DNA from: Desulfoluna limicola | GTDB lineage: Bacteria > Desulfobacterota > Desulfobacteria > Desulfobacterales > Desulfolunaceae | DNA length: 64,000 bases | Assembly (NCBI RefSeq): GCF_021654575.1 | Contig: NZ_AP024488.1 | Span: forward strand, 1,922,001-1,986,000 | Direction: 5' to 3' | In this document: in pieces, positions 18,204 to 27,041 of the stretch | How positions within the stretch are numbered: the stretch's first letter is position 1 | Layout: every line of letters starts with the position of its first letter | Translations under genes and position numbers: made by a program | The notes under the pieces: generated by a model | The model's input: the letters and a program-made list of their open reading frames with translations, nothing else | The model's database searches: none | Told to the model about the DNA's origin: nothing

Positions 18204-19169
18204 TCAGACGTTAAAATCAGCCACGGCAGGCTTGCCCGCGAAAAGCTGCGCCACGGCAGCCTCGTAGCTATCGATATCGGAAATACGACGCAAAGGTTTA
18301 AACAGGCGATCCCCATGTTCAAAGGCGTCTTTGAAGTAGACCCAAAAGGCCTTCATCACACTGGTCACATGCCCTGGGCCGTCAAGGCGCTCCACCTGAC
18401 GCTCGTAAATGGCGTCGTGAAAGCGTTTTAAAAGGAGCAGCTTCTCCTCCTCTTCAAAACGGGCTCCCTTGATTTCTGCCGGAAGAAAGGGGTTGGGAAG
18501 AATCCAACGCCCGATCATCCAGTCCGAAATGGAGGGAAAGCGATTAGAAAGGGCCTCGAACCGGGTAAGAGACCAGAGGTCCCCGTTGTAAATCACCCGG
18601 TGGCGAATCTCGGGAAGCACCTCTTCAAAAAAAGCGAGGTCCGGCTCCCCCGTGTACATCTGAATCCCGGTGCGCGGGTGCACCGTCAGGTCCTCAAGGG
18701 GATAGCGGTTGTAAATGGGTATAAGGGTGTGGAACTCCTCCCGGGTGTGACGCCCCAGACGGGTCTTGATGGAGAGACGCCCTTTCATCCTGCTCACCAG
18801 CGTCTCCAGAAGGGCGTCCAGCTCATCTGGGAAGCAGAGAATTCCCGACCCCTTCTTTTTTTTCGCCACCATTTTATAAGGGCACCCCAGGTTGATGTTC
18901 ACCACAGGGTGGCCCAGGTCATACAAACGGTTGGCAAGTAGCGCCAGGTCCTCGGCAACATTGCCCATGATCTGAGGAATCACGGGCATCTTCGTATTAT
19001 CGTCCGGCAGGACATCGTTCCACTCCCGGTCCTTGGCCCGCCCTTCGGGAAGAGCGGAGATAAAGGGGGAGATGGCAATGTCCACGCCGGAGAAGATCTC
19101 GGCGTAAACGTCTCTGAAAAGCAGTTCGGTGTAGCCCTGCATGGGGGCCAGCCAGATACGGTGTGTCAT
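18204..19169 (-). CDS. tRNA dihydrouridine synthase (Dus family)
   Basis: This flavoenzyme reduces uridine to dihydrouridine in tRNA. The 321-residue protein starts with the family block IWLAPMQGYTELLFR. It has the catalytic-cysteine motif NINLGCPYKMV near residue 101, the KTRLG substrate/FMN region near 145 and VHPRTG near 174. The C-terminal helical domain is present. Among Dus types it looks closest to DusC, but the subtype is not certain. The ATG at 19169 is chosen because the conserved domain begins at once and GAGAG lies upstream; an in-frame ATG 36 bases further up is less likely. A composite repeat starts about 87 bases upstream of the start codon. Confidence 0.94.
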   Translation of the reverse strand: MTHRIWLAPMQGYTELLFRDVYAEIFSGVDIAISPFISALPEGRAKDREWNDVLPDDNTKMPVIPQIMGNVAEDLALLANRLYDLGHPVVNINLGCPYKMVAKKKKGSGILCFPDELDALLETLVSRMKGRLSIKTRLGRHTREEFHTLIPIYNRYPLEDLTVHPRTGIQMYTGEPDLAFFEEVLPEIRHRVIYNGDLWSLTRFEALSNRFPSISDWMIGRWILPNPFLPAEIKGARFEEEEKLLLLKRFHDAIYERQVERLDGPGHVTSVMKAFWVYFKDAFEHGDRLFKPLRRISDIDSYEAAVAQLFAGKPAVADFNV

Positions 19170-19255
19170 GATCTCTCTATGCGTCAAACGATAAGCACCA
19201 ACCACGTGCGGTCGTCGGGTATGATTTCATTGTAAAGGTTTCAGGACAAAAGCAA

Positions 19256-19511
19256 GCCTCCGGCGGCAAGGTGTGCCACCTTGAAAGCTGGTTGTGGATA
19301 CTGCTTCGTAACTCCAACGGAAACGGCTTTAATCTGAATGCCTCAGGCGTCCTGAGATAGCAATGTTGCTTACTTGCCTCGACCATCAACCACGGGCGAA
19401 GCCCGTCAGTGAATGAGTTCCACCCGAAGAACGAGGGGCGGGAACATTCACGAACCTGGGGTCAAGGGGGTGGCGAAGCCACTGTGGCTAAAACCCCTTG
19501 CCGCCGGAGGC
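19256..19511 (-). repeat. Composite intergenic repeat, 256 bp, both termini present
   Basis: The left end reads GCCTCCGGCGGC and the right end GCCGCCGGAGGC, an imperfect inverted pair. Next to the left end is AAGGTGTGCCACCTTGAAAG, the reverse complement of the conserved right block, so this copy is reverse-oriented. The centre has ACGGGCGAAGCCCGT and a CCCGAAGAACGAGGGGCGGG hairpin loop region. The right terminus touches the rhomboid stop codon (19513). Confidence 0.85.
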
Positions 19512-19512
19512 T

Positions 19513-20364
19513 TTACCTGTAGTTCATCCAAAGGACGGTGGTGGAACCCACGGCCCAGAGGAGCACCCCCAGGGTGCCGAGGACACAGACAAGAGCCACG
19601 GTCTTGTCTTTCTGCGATTCCCGTTTGCGCTCCAGGTACCCGAAGGCCCAGGCGAGCCCGGCACCGGCGGCGATACCGCCCCCGTGGGCCCAGTTGTTGA
19701 TACCGGGAATCATGAAGCCGAAGATGGCCATGCTCACCACCCACCCGCTCACCTGGCGGTAAACGGCATTTCCGTACTCCCCTCCCCTGCTCTTGCCGAA
19801 GTAAAGGGCCGCACCCACCAGGGCGCACACGGCCCCGGACGCACCGATGGTAAAGGAGACCCCGGCCAGATAGGAGACAAAATAGCTGCCCACCCCGCCC
19901 AGGGTAAAGATAATCACCATGCGGTAGCTGCCGAACTCGCGAACGACAAAGGGCGCAAGGTTGCGTACGGCCAGCATATTAAAAAGGATATGCAAAATGC
20001 TGCCGTGGAGCCAGTTGGCAGACACCAGGGACCACCAGCGCCCGAACCGGTCGATGGGAAGGGTACCCGAGGCCCCCAGAAGAAGCATGGAGTTGTTGGA
20101 TGGAGAGAGAAACGAAAGGGGGTTGGCAGTCACCCCGATCCCGTGACCGCTGAAAAGAAGGGAGACCGCATACATCACAACATTGATGCCGATGATCACC
20201 TTAAGAAGCAAATCAGGGTCGGACATGCCGCGGACCATGGCATTGTTCTTGAAGCCGGAGCCGGGCTTTCGGATACCGCAGTACGGGCACAAGGGCTCAT
20301 CGCTGCTGATAAGACGCCTGCAATTGGGGCAAAGCAGGGACGATCGTGTTGATTTTGGTGTCAT
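19513..20364 (-). CDS. Rhomboid family intramembrane serine protease with N-terminal zinc ribbon
   Basis: A 283-residue membrane protease that cleaves transmembrane segments. The first 30 residues contain two CxxC pairs (C12, C15, C26, C29), a zinc-ribbon knuckle facing the cytoplasm. About six membrane helices follow. The catalytic serine sits in TIGASGAVCAL (about residue 170) and the histidine in NWAHGGGIAAG (about 225). NWLHGSILHILFNML is the conserved HxxxN-containing helix 2. All catalytic residues are intact. Substrates are not known. The gene stops one base beyond a composite repeat and is transcribed toward dus, with that 256-bp repeat between them. Confidence 0.95.
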   Translation of the reverse strand: MTPKSTRSSLLCPNCRRLISSDEPLCPYCGIRKPGSGFKNNAMVRGMSDPDLLLKVIIGINVVMYAVSLLFSGHGIGVTANPLSFLSPSNNSMLLLGASGTLPIDRFGRWWSLVSANWLHGSILHILFNMLAVRNLAPFVVREFGSYRMVIIFTLGGVGSYFVSYLAGVSFTIGASGAVCALVGAALYFGKSRGGEYGNAVYRQVSGWVVSMAIFGFMIPGINNWAHGGGIAAGAGLAWAFGYLERKRESQKDKTVALVCVLGTLGVLLWAVGSTTVLWMNYR

Positions 20365-20724
20365 GACGCCTCGTTAATAAAGTATGGATATCGCGTGTCG
20401 GACCTGACGTTTCCCTTTTGACAAGATACGGCTTGAAGGCCCGCTGTCAATAGGCTCAGACCCGAAGTGGTCTCGTTTAGGGGGCCATCATAGAAGATCC
20501 TCGCCACGGCTTCAACGAAAACCGGAGCGTTGTGCGGCACAAGCGCCGTTAAAACCATGTTGGGGCCGGAAGAAAACGGAAAGAAAAGAGATGCGTGGAC
20601 AAGTAAAGCAGGCTCACCGTCCCTCATCCAGGGAGAGGCGGCAACTATTCAGCGATGTCTCGAGGAGCTGGGGGCGAGGCCATAAAAGGGCGTCTGTGGA
20701 CTCAACGTGCAAAGCCCGTCAACA

Positions 20725-20804
20725 CATGTGATCGGCCTGAGAAACGAAGGCTGATCACATGCAAAAAACCCGCTTTCGAGGTGGCACACCTCGCCGCCGG
20801 AGGC
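20725..20804 (+). repeat. Composite repeat, right half with hairpin
   Basis: Arms CATGTGATCGGCC (20725-20737) and GGCTGATCACATG (20749-20761) flank the loop TGAGAAACGAA. The block CCCGCTTTCGAGGTGGCACA and the terminus GCCGCCGGAGGC follow. The left terminus is not recognisable. The arms are unlike those of any other copy but remain complementary. Confidence 0.8.
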
Positions 20805-21113
20805 TTCTTTTGAACTCTTTTTATTTTTCCGATCACCGGGGCTGCCAATCCAACCAGAACAGCGCCGTAAAAATAAAGATGTCACCCCACGCCACCGCTT
20901 TACCCCGGGTTAAGGAGATGAGAAACCAGCCAGACACCTCAATCACACCTACCCCTGATGCAGCCGAAGCCATCAAACATATGATCAAACGCGATGACCA
21001 TAGGGCGATTCACAATCAAACACAAATCAGAAATCGACAGATACTGACGGAGCCCTATGTGCCGCCACAGCACCCTTGATTCATCATGGGTTTTCACCAT
21101 GGGTGACCCTTCA

Positions 21114-21143
21114 TTGACAGGCCCGCAAACGTTCCTGTATAAA
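21114..21143 (+). promoter_or_regulatory. Sigma-70 promoter for the NSS transporter
   Basis: TTGACA at 21114-21119 and TATAAA at 21138-21143 with an 18-base spacer. The leader to the start codon at 21285 is about 135 bases. Confidence 0.6.
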
Positions 21144-21284
21144 CACTCTTCCGACTGTCAGCACCTGCCGGTGATGCGGTTGAATTGTTAACATCAGATA
21201 TGGGGCCGGGACACCCATTCATCAAAGGGTACCGGCCCATTGTTATGGGGCTGAAGCCAGACATAACGATTGGAGAATCAGGAA

Positions 21285-22625
21285 ATGGAACAGACAGGAA
21301 AGAGAGACCAGTTCGGAAGCCGCCTTGGTTTTATTCTGGCATCCGCAGGATCTGCCGTAGGATTGGGAAACATCTGGCGGTTTCCCTATGTCACAGGTGA
21401 AAATGGTGGGGCCGCTTTTGTCTTTATCTATCTCCTGATGGTTTTTTCCATTGGTTTTACCGTGATGCTGGCCGAGTTCACCCTGGGAAGACGAACCCAA
21501 CGGAACAATGTCGGGGCACTCACGCGACTTGGTGGAAAACGCTGGGCCTCGGTGGGATGGCTCGGGATTGTCGCCTCCATCATCATCCTCTCCTTTTACG
21601 GCGTCATCGGCGGCTGGACAATCAAGTACTTCCTGTCTGTCTTTCAAGGGTTGCCCACTGGAGCGGATGCAGCCTCCCAGGCGGGCAAGGCCTTCGAAGG
21701 GTTTATCACCCACTCCCCGTCGGTGGTTGTCTACCAGGCCCTTTTCATGGTTGCCACGATCTGGGTGGTTTCCAAGGGCATCGGTCAGGGCATCGAGCGG
21801 TTCTGCAAGGTGCTGATGCCGGCCCTTTTTGTCATCATGCTTGTTCTCGTGGTCCGTTCGGTGACGCTGGATGGTGCCATGGAAGGGATTGCCTTTTACC
21901 TGAAACCGGACTTTTCCAAAGTCACCGGTGGCATGGTCCTGGCCGCCATGGGCCAGGCATTTTTCTCCCTGAGCCTTGGCAACGGCGGCATGCTCACCTA
22001 CGGAAGTTACCTGAAAAAAGAGGAGCCGCTTCCCTCGTCAGCCTTTCAGATCTGCATCCTGGACAGCATGGTGGCCTTTCTCTCCGGCCTGATCATCTTT
22101 CCTGCGGTGTTTGCCTTTGGCTTTGAGCCGGGTTCCGGAGCCGGCCTCACCTTTGTGACCCTGCCCGCCGTCTTTTCTCAGATGTTCGGGGGCGTTTTCT
22201 GGGCAGGCCTCTTCTTTCTTCTCCTGATGATCGCCTCCCTCACCTCCTCGGTGAACATGCTGGAGGTTGTCTGTGCCCACTTTATCGATGAAAAGGGGTG
22301 GTCCCGCACCAAGGCCCCCTGGGCCATCGGTGGCGGTATCTTCCTTCTGGGCGTGCCGTCGGCCATCTCCCTTGCCGGCGGCCTCAACGTCTTCGGCAAA
22401 AGCTTTCTGGACGCCATGGACTTTGTCGCATCCAACCTCATGATGCCCATCGGGGGACTCTTCATCGTCGTGTTCACCGGCTGGGTCATCGCCGACACCG
22501 CCAAAGACGAGGTGACCAACGGAGGCCGCATCCCCTTTGCGATGCTTCCCGTCTGGCAGGTGCTCTGCAAGGTGGTGGCCCCCCTTGCCATCGGCTACAT
22601 CTTCTTCCAGGGGCTTTCCTGGTAA
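21285..22625 (+). CDS. Neurotransmitter:sodium symporter (NSS/SNF) family transporter
   Basis: A sodium-dependent amino-acid-type importer of 446 residues. The family hallmark opens the protein: SRLGFILASAGSAVGLGNIW (about residues 12-31), whose unwound first helix binds Na+ and substrate in LeuT, then RFPYVTGENGG. Eleven to twelve hydrophobic helices follow, and the length is standard for bacterial members. The substrate is unknown; amino acids are usual. The ATG at 21285 is preferred over an in-frame TTG 15 bases upstream, whose codons include the GGAG box. It is followed by repeat debris and then by a second sodium-coupled symporter on the same strand, 636 bp away. Confidence 0.95.
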   Translation: MEQTGKRDQFGSRLGFILASAGSAVGLGNIWRFPYVTGENGGAAFVFIYLLMVFSIGFTVMLAEFTLGRRTQRNNVGALTRLGGKRWASVGWLGIVASIIILSFYGVIGGWTIKYFLSVFQGLPTGADAASQAGKAFEGFITHSPSVVVYQALFMVATIWVVSKGIGQGIERFCKVLMPALFVIMLVLVVRSVTLDGAMEGIAFYLKPDFSKVTGGMVLAAMGQAFFSLSLGNGGMLTYGSYLKKEEPLPSSAFQICILDSMVAFLSGLIIFPAVFAFGFEPGSGAGLTFVTLPAVFSQMFGGVFWAGLFFLLLMIASLTSSVNMLEVVCAHFIDEKGWSRTKAPWAIGGGIFLLGVPSAISLAGGLNVFGKSFLDAMDFVASNLMMPIGGLFIVVFTGWVIADTAKDEVTNGGRIPFAMLPVWQVLCKVVAPLAIGYIFFQGLSW

Positions 22626-22639
22626 ACGAGGTGAGGATC

Positions 22640-22699
22640 GCGAATGCGCCCGACCTTCGATCCTCAGGTCGCTTACATTCGCTGACGGGCTGCGCCCGT
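22640..22699 (+). repeat. Repeat fragment with GCGAATGC / CATTCGC arms
   Basis: GCGAATGC at the left and CATTCGC at the right flank a loop ATCCTCAGG, followed by the small hairpin ACGGGCTGCGCCCGT. The same arrangement occurs at 38285-38344 and 50978-51035, so this is a recurring sub-module of the composite repeats. Confidence 0.65.
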
Positions 22700-22866
22700 A
22701 AATAACAGCTGATGGTATGTTACGCCCTTCGGGTTCTCCTGAAGGGCGTTTCTCTTCGGGCAAAGCAGCCCCTACGACAGCCCTTCTCTTCCTGATAGTG
22801 TATCCAAACATCGGATCATGAAGGTTTCATCAGCGGCTGTGTCTGTTTTGCAACTATTTCAGTTAT

Positions 22867-23085
22867 GCCTCCGGCGGGTCGCTTTTTGAAATGAGCCCCG
22901 AAATCTTTCCAGTTGCATCCCCTTTTGCCCCTCAGCTCCAAAGGGGCTGAGGGGCAAAAGGGGGTGCTTGCTCGTTACGCCGAATACAATCGGTAAGGCA
23001 ACGTCTTCGAATGAACAGAGAGCGTTCTCAAAACCTGTTTATCAAACTTTTCGAAAGTTTGGCCCCCGGCAGGGCCGCCGGAGGC
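22867..23085 (-). repeat. Composite repeat, 219 bp, reverse orientation, with perfect 18-bp hairpin
   Basis: It begins GCCTCCGGCGG and ends GGCCGCCGGAGGC preceded by CTTTTCGAAAGTTTGG and CCCCGGCAGGG, the reverse complement of the left-type end. Inside, 22919-22936 and 22946-22963 are perfect 18-base inverted arms (CCCCTTTTGCCCCTCAGC and complement) with a tiny loop. No T run follows, so it is not an ordinary terminator. Confidence 0.8.
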
Positions 23086-23260
23086 GACTTTGAGCTGAAT
23101 AGATACTCTGTTTTTACCAAAAGAGCTCCGAGAACCTATGCCACGAAAAATTTGGCACACTGGTTTTCGGGTGCAACCATCGCTCTTTTACTATACATTC
23201 ATATTCGCCGTTCAACTGACTTCATCTTCTTTGTTTGTTCACATTCTTCCAGAGGTTGAC

Positions 23261-24766
23261 ATGAGTGACTACACCATTTTCATCGGACTGCTGGCCCTTT
23301 ACATCGGCAGCCTCATCGGCATAGGCCTGTACTACAACAAAAAGCAAAAGAGCAGCATCGACTTCTTCCTTGCAGGGCGGGAGCTGGGGGCTCTGTCCAT
23401 CGGCTTTTCTGCCGCGGCCTCCTGGTTGACGGCAGGGGCGCTCCTTGCCGTCACGGGGTTTTTCATGCTGCTGGGCATGGGATCCATCTGGGGCTTTGTG
23501 GCCCCCAACATCATTGCCCTTCTCGTCATCGCCCTCTTCGTTAAAAAGCTGAAGCAGCTGCCCGCCGTTACCCAGCCGGAACTGCTGGAGATGCGATACG
23601 GCGGTTCGCTGAGGGGCCCAGTGGCCGTTATCATCACCATCGTGATGATCCTCTTCACTGTGGCGGATATCAAAGGGTTTTCCATGGTTCTGGAGATCTT
23701 CTACGGCCTGGACCCCCTCTACTCCGTCCTCATCGTGGGCGCAGCCGTGGCGCTCTACGTCAACCTCGGCGGCTTTTCTGCCGTGGTCTTCACAGACCGC
23801 ATCCAGTTCCTGATGCTCTTCCTCTTCGTCATGGTCATGGCCGTCATGACCACCGGTGCCGCCTCAAACGGCGATGCCACCCTCACCTTCTCCAAAATGA
23901 TGAGCGATGTGCCGGGGAGCTGGTACAACCCCTTCTCCATCGGCCTGCCCATGGTTCTGATCTTCACCCTTTCCATCGTTCCCGGATGGATTTCCGAGCA
24001 GGACCCCTGGCAGAAAGTGTGGGCTGCCAAAGACGAGGCCGCCGCACGAAACGGCATGATCATCGGAGCTGTGCTCGTCACCCTGGTGTTTGGCGGATGC
24101 GCCGTCATCGCCGTGGCCCTGAACAACATCTACCCCGACATCGCCGCCGCAGGGTTTCCCATGGGAATGGCCAAGGCAGAACCGGCCCTTCTGGTCTTTA
24201 TCAAGAGCAGCGGCTTTTCAAAATTCGGGCTGGCCCTGTGCGCCGTGGGGCTCGCCACCGCCGCCATGTCCTGCGCCGACACCTTTGCCACCTCCGGTGC
24301 TTCCTGCATCTCGCGGGACCTCTTCCAACGCTACATCCGGCCCGACGGGGACGAAAAGGACGTCATGTGGATCAACCGCCTCTCGGTCCTTTTCATCATC
24401 GGCGCGGCCACTGCCTGCTCCTACTTCATCAAGAACATCATCGAAGCGATCCATATCGCCACCTTCATCGCCAGCGCCTCCTACTTCTTCCCCCTCATGG
24501 GCGGACTCTTCTGGAAACGCGCCACACGCGAAGGCGCCGTGGCAGGCCTCATCACCGGAGCCACGGTGCAGATCGCCCTGGTCATCATGGATCTTGTCAA
24601 AACCCCGCCCATGGCTCCGGCCTGGCTGGAGACCATCTCCCCGATCCTCTCCGGCCACGGCGTCATCGTCGGCATGCTGGCCAGTGCCATCGCCTTTGTC
24701 AGCTTCTCACTGGTTACCGAGGAAGTGGAAGAGGAACAACTGGAGCTCTTTTTCAAGACAAGATAA
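23261..24766 (+). CDS. Sodium:solute symporter (SSF family)
   Basis: A 501-residue secondary transporter with about 13 hydrophobic helices. Family signatures include FFLAGRELGALSIGFSAAAS (about residues 38-57), VYVNLGG-type sequence near 165 (ALYVNLGGFSAVVFTDRIQF) and SEQDPWQKVWAAKDEAAARNG near 250, the usual WISEQ/D..QR..A region of SSF proteins. Substrate class (sugar, amino acid, carboxylate, urea) cannot be decided by eye. The start at 23261 has AGAGGT five bases upstream; upstream in-frame codons lie in repeat-derived DNA. It is not obviously in an operon with the NSS transporter because a 636-bp repeat-rich gap separates them. Confidence 0.93.
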   Translation: MSDYTIFIGLLALYIGSLIGIGLYYNKKQKSSIDFFLAGRELGALSIGFSAAASWLTAGALLAVTGFFMLLGMGSIWGFVAPNIIALLVIALFVKKLKQLPAVTQPELLEMRYGGSLRGPVAVIITIVMILFTVADIKGFSMVLEIFYGLDPLYSVLIVGAAVALYVNLGGFSAVVFTDRIQFLMLFLFVMVMAVMTTGAASNGDATLTFSKMMSDVPGSWYNPFSIGLPMVLIFTLSIVPGWISEQDPWQKVWAAKDEAAARNGMIIGAVLVTLVFGGCAVIAVALNNIYPDIAAAGFPMGMAKAEPALLVFIKSSGFSKFGLALCAVGLATAAMSCADTFATSGASCISRDLFQRYIRPDGDEKDVMWINRLSVLFIIGAATACSYFIKNIIEAIHIATFIASASYFFPLMGGLFWKRATREGAVAGLITGATVQIALVIMDLVKTPPMAPAWLETISPILSGHGVIVGMLASAIAFVSFSLVTEEVEEEQLELFFKTR

Positions 24767-24779
24767 TATGTGAAAGCCT

Positions 24780-24868
24780 GCCTCCGGCGGCGAGGTGGGG
24801 GCACCTCGAAACCCGGTGGCGAATGCGAAGCGGGTGTTGCCATGCAATCCACATCGCTTTCGCATTCG
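24780..24868 (-). repeat. Composite repeat, left part beside the SSF stop codon
   Basis: GCCTCCGGCGGCGAGGTG starts 13 bases after the SSF stop, followed by GCACCTCGAAACCCGG (reverse of the conserved right block) and GCGAATGCG-type arms ending CGCATTCGCC. Reverse orientation. Confidence 0.75.
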
Positions 24869-25334
24869 CCCCTTGGGTGACGTGACTCCTCGGGCATCGC
24901 CAGTGCAGGAGCTGATTGTGCTTCAGAGCCATGGGATTGACCGGAGCAACTCCGCCGGCAAAATGATCGCACCTCACAACCTGGCGACCCTTCGGCGACT
25001 TCGGCCTGCCTTGAGAAACAAAGGCCCGCTTGCATAAATAGCCCTGGGGTGCAGGAACTCAACCCTTCACTCCAAGTGATACTCCGGTGAGTGTCACCCG
25101 TCCAAAAAAGCTTCAACCGATGTCATCTTGCAAACATGGATCCCCGGTCACTCGATCCGCCAACACGACCATGAAACGCACCATAAAGGCTTACCTGAAA
25201 CTTCAGGCCACCCGGACAGCCGGGGAAGACGAAATTATGGAGCTGTCGTTACGCAAAAATGAAACAGGTCTCTTCACAAAAGCGGTCGCAAGACGTTACC
25301 CCCCACGCGAATGCCTCAAAAGCGATTGCATCAC

Positions 25335-25392
25335 GGCGACCTCCACGCATTCGCCATAAGCTTTCAAGGTGGCTCACCTTGCCGCCTGAGGC
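25335..25392 (+). repeat. Composite repeat, right terminus
   Basis: AAGCTTTCAAGGTGGCTCAC and GCCGCCTGAGGC (one change from the usual terminus), preceded by a CATTCGC arm remnant. It could be the far end of an expanded or interrupted element that begins at 24780. Confidence 0.65.
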
Positions 25393-25584
25393 ATGGCTGA
25401 ATAGTTACCAGTGAACAAAAACAAGACACCTTAAGAGCTGATTTCTGAATACCAACCCCCTTCTGCACCTGCACTCTCGTTTTGATGATCACATGGGGTG
25501 GTGAGGAACACGCGTTTACAGGTAGGGTGACACACATTTTACTCCTTGAAAAGGAGGTAGGTATCAGAAATAAAAACAATAACG

Positions 25585-26346
25585 TCACCCTCGGGCGAAG
25601 CACGCCATCGACGTTGATGCAATCGAGGGATCGGCGCAGGGAGCATTCGTAAACCTCGGTTCCCAGGGTTCAACCGTTGGCCGCCGGAGGCGAGGCTGAG
25701 ACACAATGAGGCCCGACTCAATGGAGACAACCCTGTCAGTCAGTGTTTCGATCTCATCCATGGAATGACTGACATAGACAATGGGGATGGAAAGATCGGT
25801 GGACATCTCTTTTATAAACGGGAGGACGTCATCTTTTCTCCCCTGATCCAGAGAGGCCAGGGGCTCGTCCATAATCAGCAGAGTCGGGCTTGACAGCAGG
25901 GCTCGCCCCATGGCGACGCGCTGCTTCTCCCCACCGGAGAGGGTTGCCGTGCCCCGTTTGATGAGATGCCTGATCCCCAGAAGGGAGACCACATGGTCAA
26001 AGGAGATCCGTCGGTGTCGCTCGGGAACACGCTTCATCCCGTAGGTGAGGTTTTTCAACACGTTCATATGGGGAAAAAGGAGCGCCTCCTGAAACACATA
26101 GCCAATCCGCCTTTTTGCCACGGCAACATCTATCTTCGCGCACGAGTCATACAATGGGCGATCCCCAAGAAGAATTGTGCCGCTGTCCGGCGTAACCAAG
26201 CCGGCAATCATGTTAATCAATGTGGTCTTGCCTGCGCCGGAGGGACCGAAAAGTGCCGTTACGCAATTTGTATCGGCCTGAAACGAGAACTCGGCGTTCA
26301 TCGCCCCCTGCTTTTTTTTCACATCAACAACCAGCATATCCGTCAC
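25585..26346 (-). CDS. modC: Molybdate ABC transporter ATP-binding protein, TOBE domain lost, repeat-derived C-terminus
   Basis: ModC powers molybdate import. The 253-residue frame has Walker A GPSGAGKT (about residues 34-41), Q-loop YVFQEALLFPHMNV (about 82), signature LSGGEKQRV (about 136), Walker B LLIMDEP (about 157) and the switch His in YVSHSMDE (about 191). After about residue 213 the family's C-terminal TOBE/Mop domain (normally to about 350 residues) is absent. The last 38 or so codons are composite-repeat DNA (25593-25691) read as protein. The ATPase core is intact, so transport may persist without molybdate feedback through TOBE. Its ATG overlaps the modB stop by four bases. Confidence 0.9.
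   Translation of the reverse strand: MTDMLVVDVKKKQGAMNAEFSFQADTNCVTALFGPSGAGKTTLINMIAGLVTPDSGTILLGDRPLYDSCAKIDVAVAKRRIGYVFQEALLFPHMNVLKNLTYGMKRVPERHRRISFDHVVSLLGIRHLIKRGTATLSGGEKQRVAMGRALLSSPTLLIMDEPLASLDQGRKDDVLPFIKEMSTDLSIPIVYVSHSMDEIETLTDRVVSIESGLIVSQPRLRRPTVEPWEPRFTNAPCADPSIASTSMACFARG
25593..25691 (+). repeat. Composite repeat fused into the 3' end of modC
   Basis: GGCCGCCGGAGGC at 25679-25691 is the right terminus in plus orientation. Upstream are CGGGCGAAG, an ATCGAGGGATCGG loop region and GGGAGCATTCG, matching arms seen at 28970-29033 and 30750-30807. The modC reading frame runs through it on the minus strand and stops at its left edge. Confidence 0.75.
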
Positions 26347-27041
26347 CCTTTGATCTGCTTTTCAAATCGTTTGGATAAAAATTCTGACGCCGTAAGGGCT
26401 GCAATGGCAACCCCCACGGAGATTAGACAAAGCCTCATGGCCCCTGCTTCTCCCCCCGGAACCTGGGTCATGGTAAAAAGTGCCAACGGCAGGGTCTGGG
26501 TCTGGCCTTCAATGTTGGAGACAAAGGTGATGGTGGCCCCGAACTCACTCAGTGCCCTGGCAAAGGCCAGCAGAGTTCCGGTGATGATCCCGGGGGTAAT
26601 CAGGGGCAAGGTGATGGTGAAGAACACGGAGCCCCGTTCTGCACCAAGGGTCTTGGCTGCAGACTCCAACCGCCTGTCCACGCCCTCGATGGAGAGCCTT
26701 ACGGCGCGGACCATCAAGGGAAACGCCATCACCGCCGATGCCATGACAGCCCCTCTCCAGGTAAAGGCAAGGGTGATGCCAAAGGTCTCATAAAGAAACG
26801 AGCCCACCACCCCCTGCCTTCCGAAGAGAACCAGGAGCACATACCCCGTGACAATGGGCGGAACCACCAACGGCAGGTGAACCAGAGCATCCACCAGGGT
26901 TTTTCCGGGAAAGTTCCTCCGGGCGAGAAGCCAAGCCGTGGCAATGCCAAACGGAAGGCTTCCCGCCACCGCACAGAGAGAAACCTTCAGGCTCAGCATC
27001 AATGCCTGATACTCCTGTTGCGAAAGCGTAAAGAAATCCAT
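26343..27041 (-). CDS. modB: Molybdate ABC transporter permease
   Basis: The 232-residue inner-membrane permease has about five helices and the EAA-type loop that docks on ModC (ESAAKTLGAERGSVFFTITL, about residues 137-156). The conserved early block LSLKVSLCAVAGSLPFGIAT and HLPLVVPPIVTGYVLL are typical of ModB. It overlaps modA by one base (TGATG) and modC by four (ATGA), so translation of the three is coupled. Together with the adjacent nif genes it supplies molybdenum for FeMo-cofactor. Confidence 0.96.
   Translation of the reverse strand: MDFFTLSQQEYQALMLSLKVSLCAVAGSLPFGIATAWLLARRNFPGKTLVDALVHLPLVVPPIVTGYVLLVLFGRQGVVGSFLYETFGITLAFTWRGAVMASAVMAFPLMVRAVRLSIEGVDRRLESAAKTLGAERGSVFFTITLPLITPGIITGTLLAFARALSEFGATITFVSNIEGQTQTLPLALFTMTQVPGGEAGAMRLCLISVGVAIAALTASEFLSKRFEKQIKG

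Larger units (their letters stand above)
20365..21284. other. 920-bp gene-poor spacer upstream of the NSS transporter
   Basis: It contains one composite repeat right half (20725-20804) and a promoter (21114-21143) for the transporter. The remainder is a patchwork of short open frames with poor ribosome sites and no family likeness. No RNA gene was recognised. Confidence 0.5.
24767..25584. other. 818-bp convergent spacer with scattered repeat parts
   Basis: It lies between the SSF gene and the end of modC. Repeat termini stand at 24780-24791 and 25381-25392. Between them is a GGCGAATGCGAA / TTCGCATTCGCC pair (about 24819-24868) and unassigned DNA. A 7-bp inverted repeat, CTCCTT-GAA-AAGGAG, is centred near 25548. 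Short open frames here have no family likeness. Confidence 0.5.

Noticed and set aside
20365..21284. tRNA or small RNA gene in the long spacers
   Set aside because: No T-arm GGTTCGAATCC-like sequence or cloverleaf could be found by eye in any spacer; weak or unusual RNA genes cannot be excluded without a covariance search.
25364..25536. A 57-codon minus-strand frame with a good AAGGAG site near 25540
   Set aside because: The ribosome-like site is part of a small inverted repeat, the product is low-complexity and it ends inside a composite repeat.
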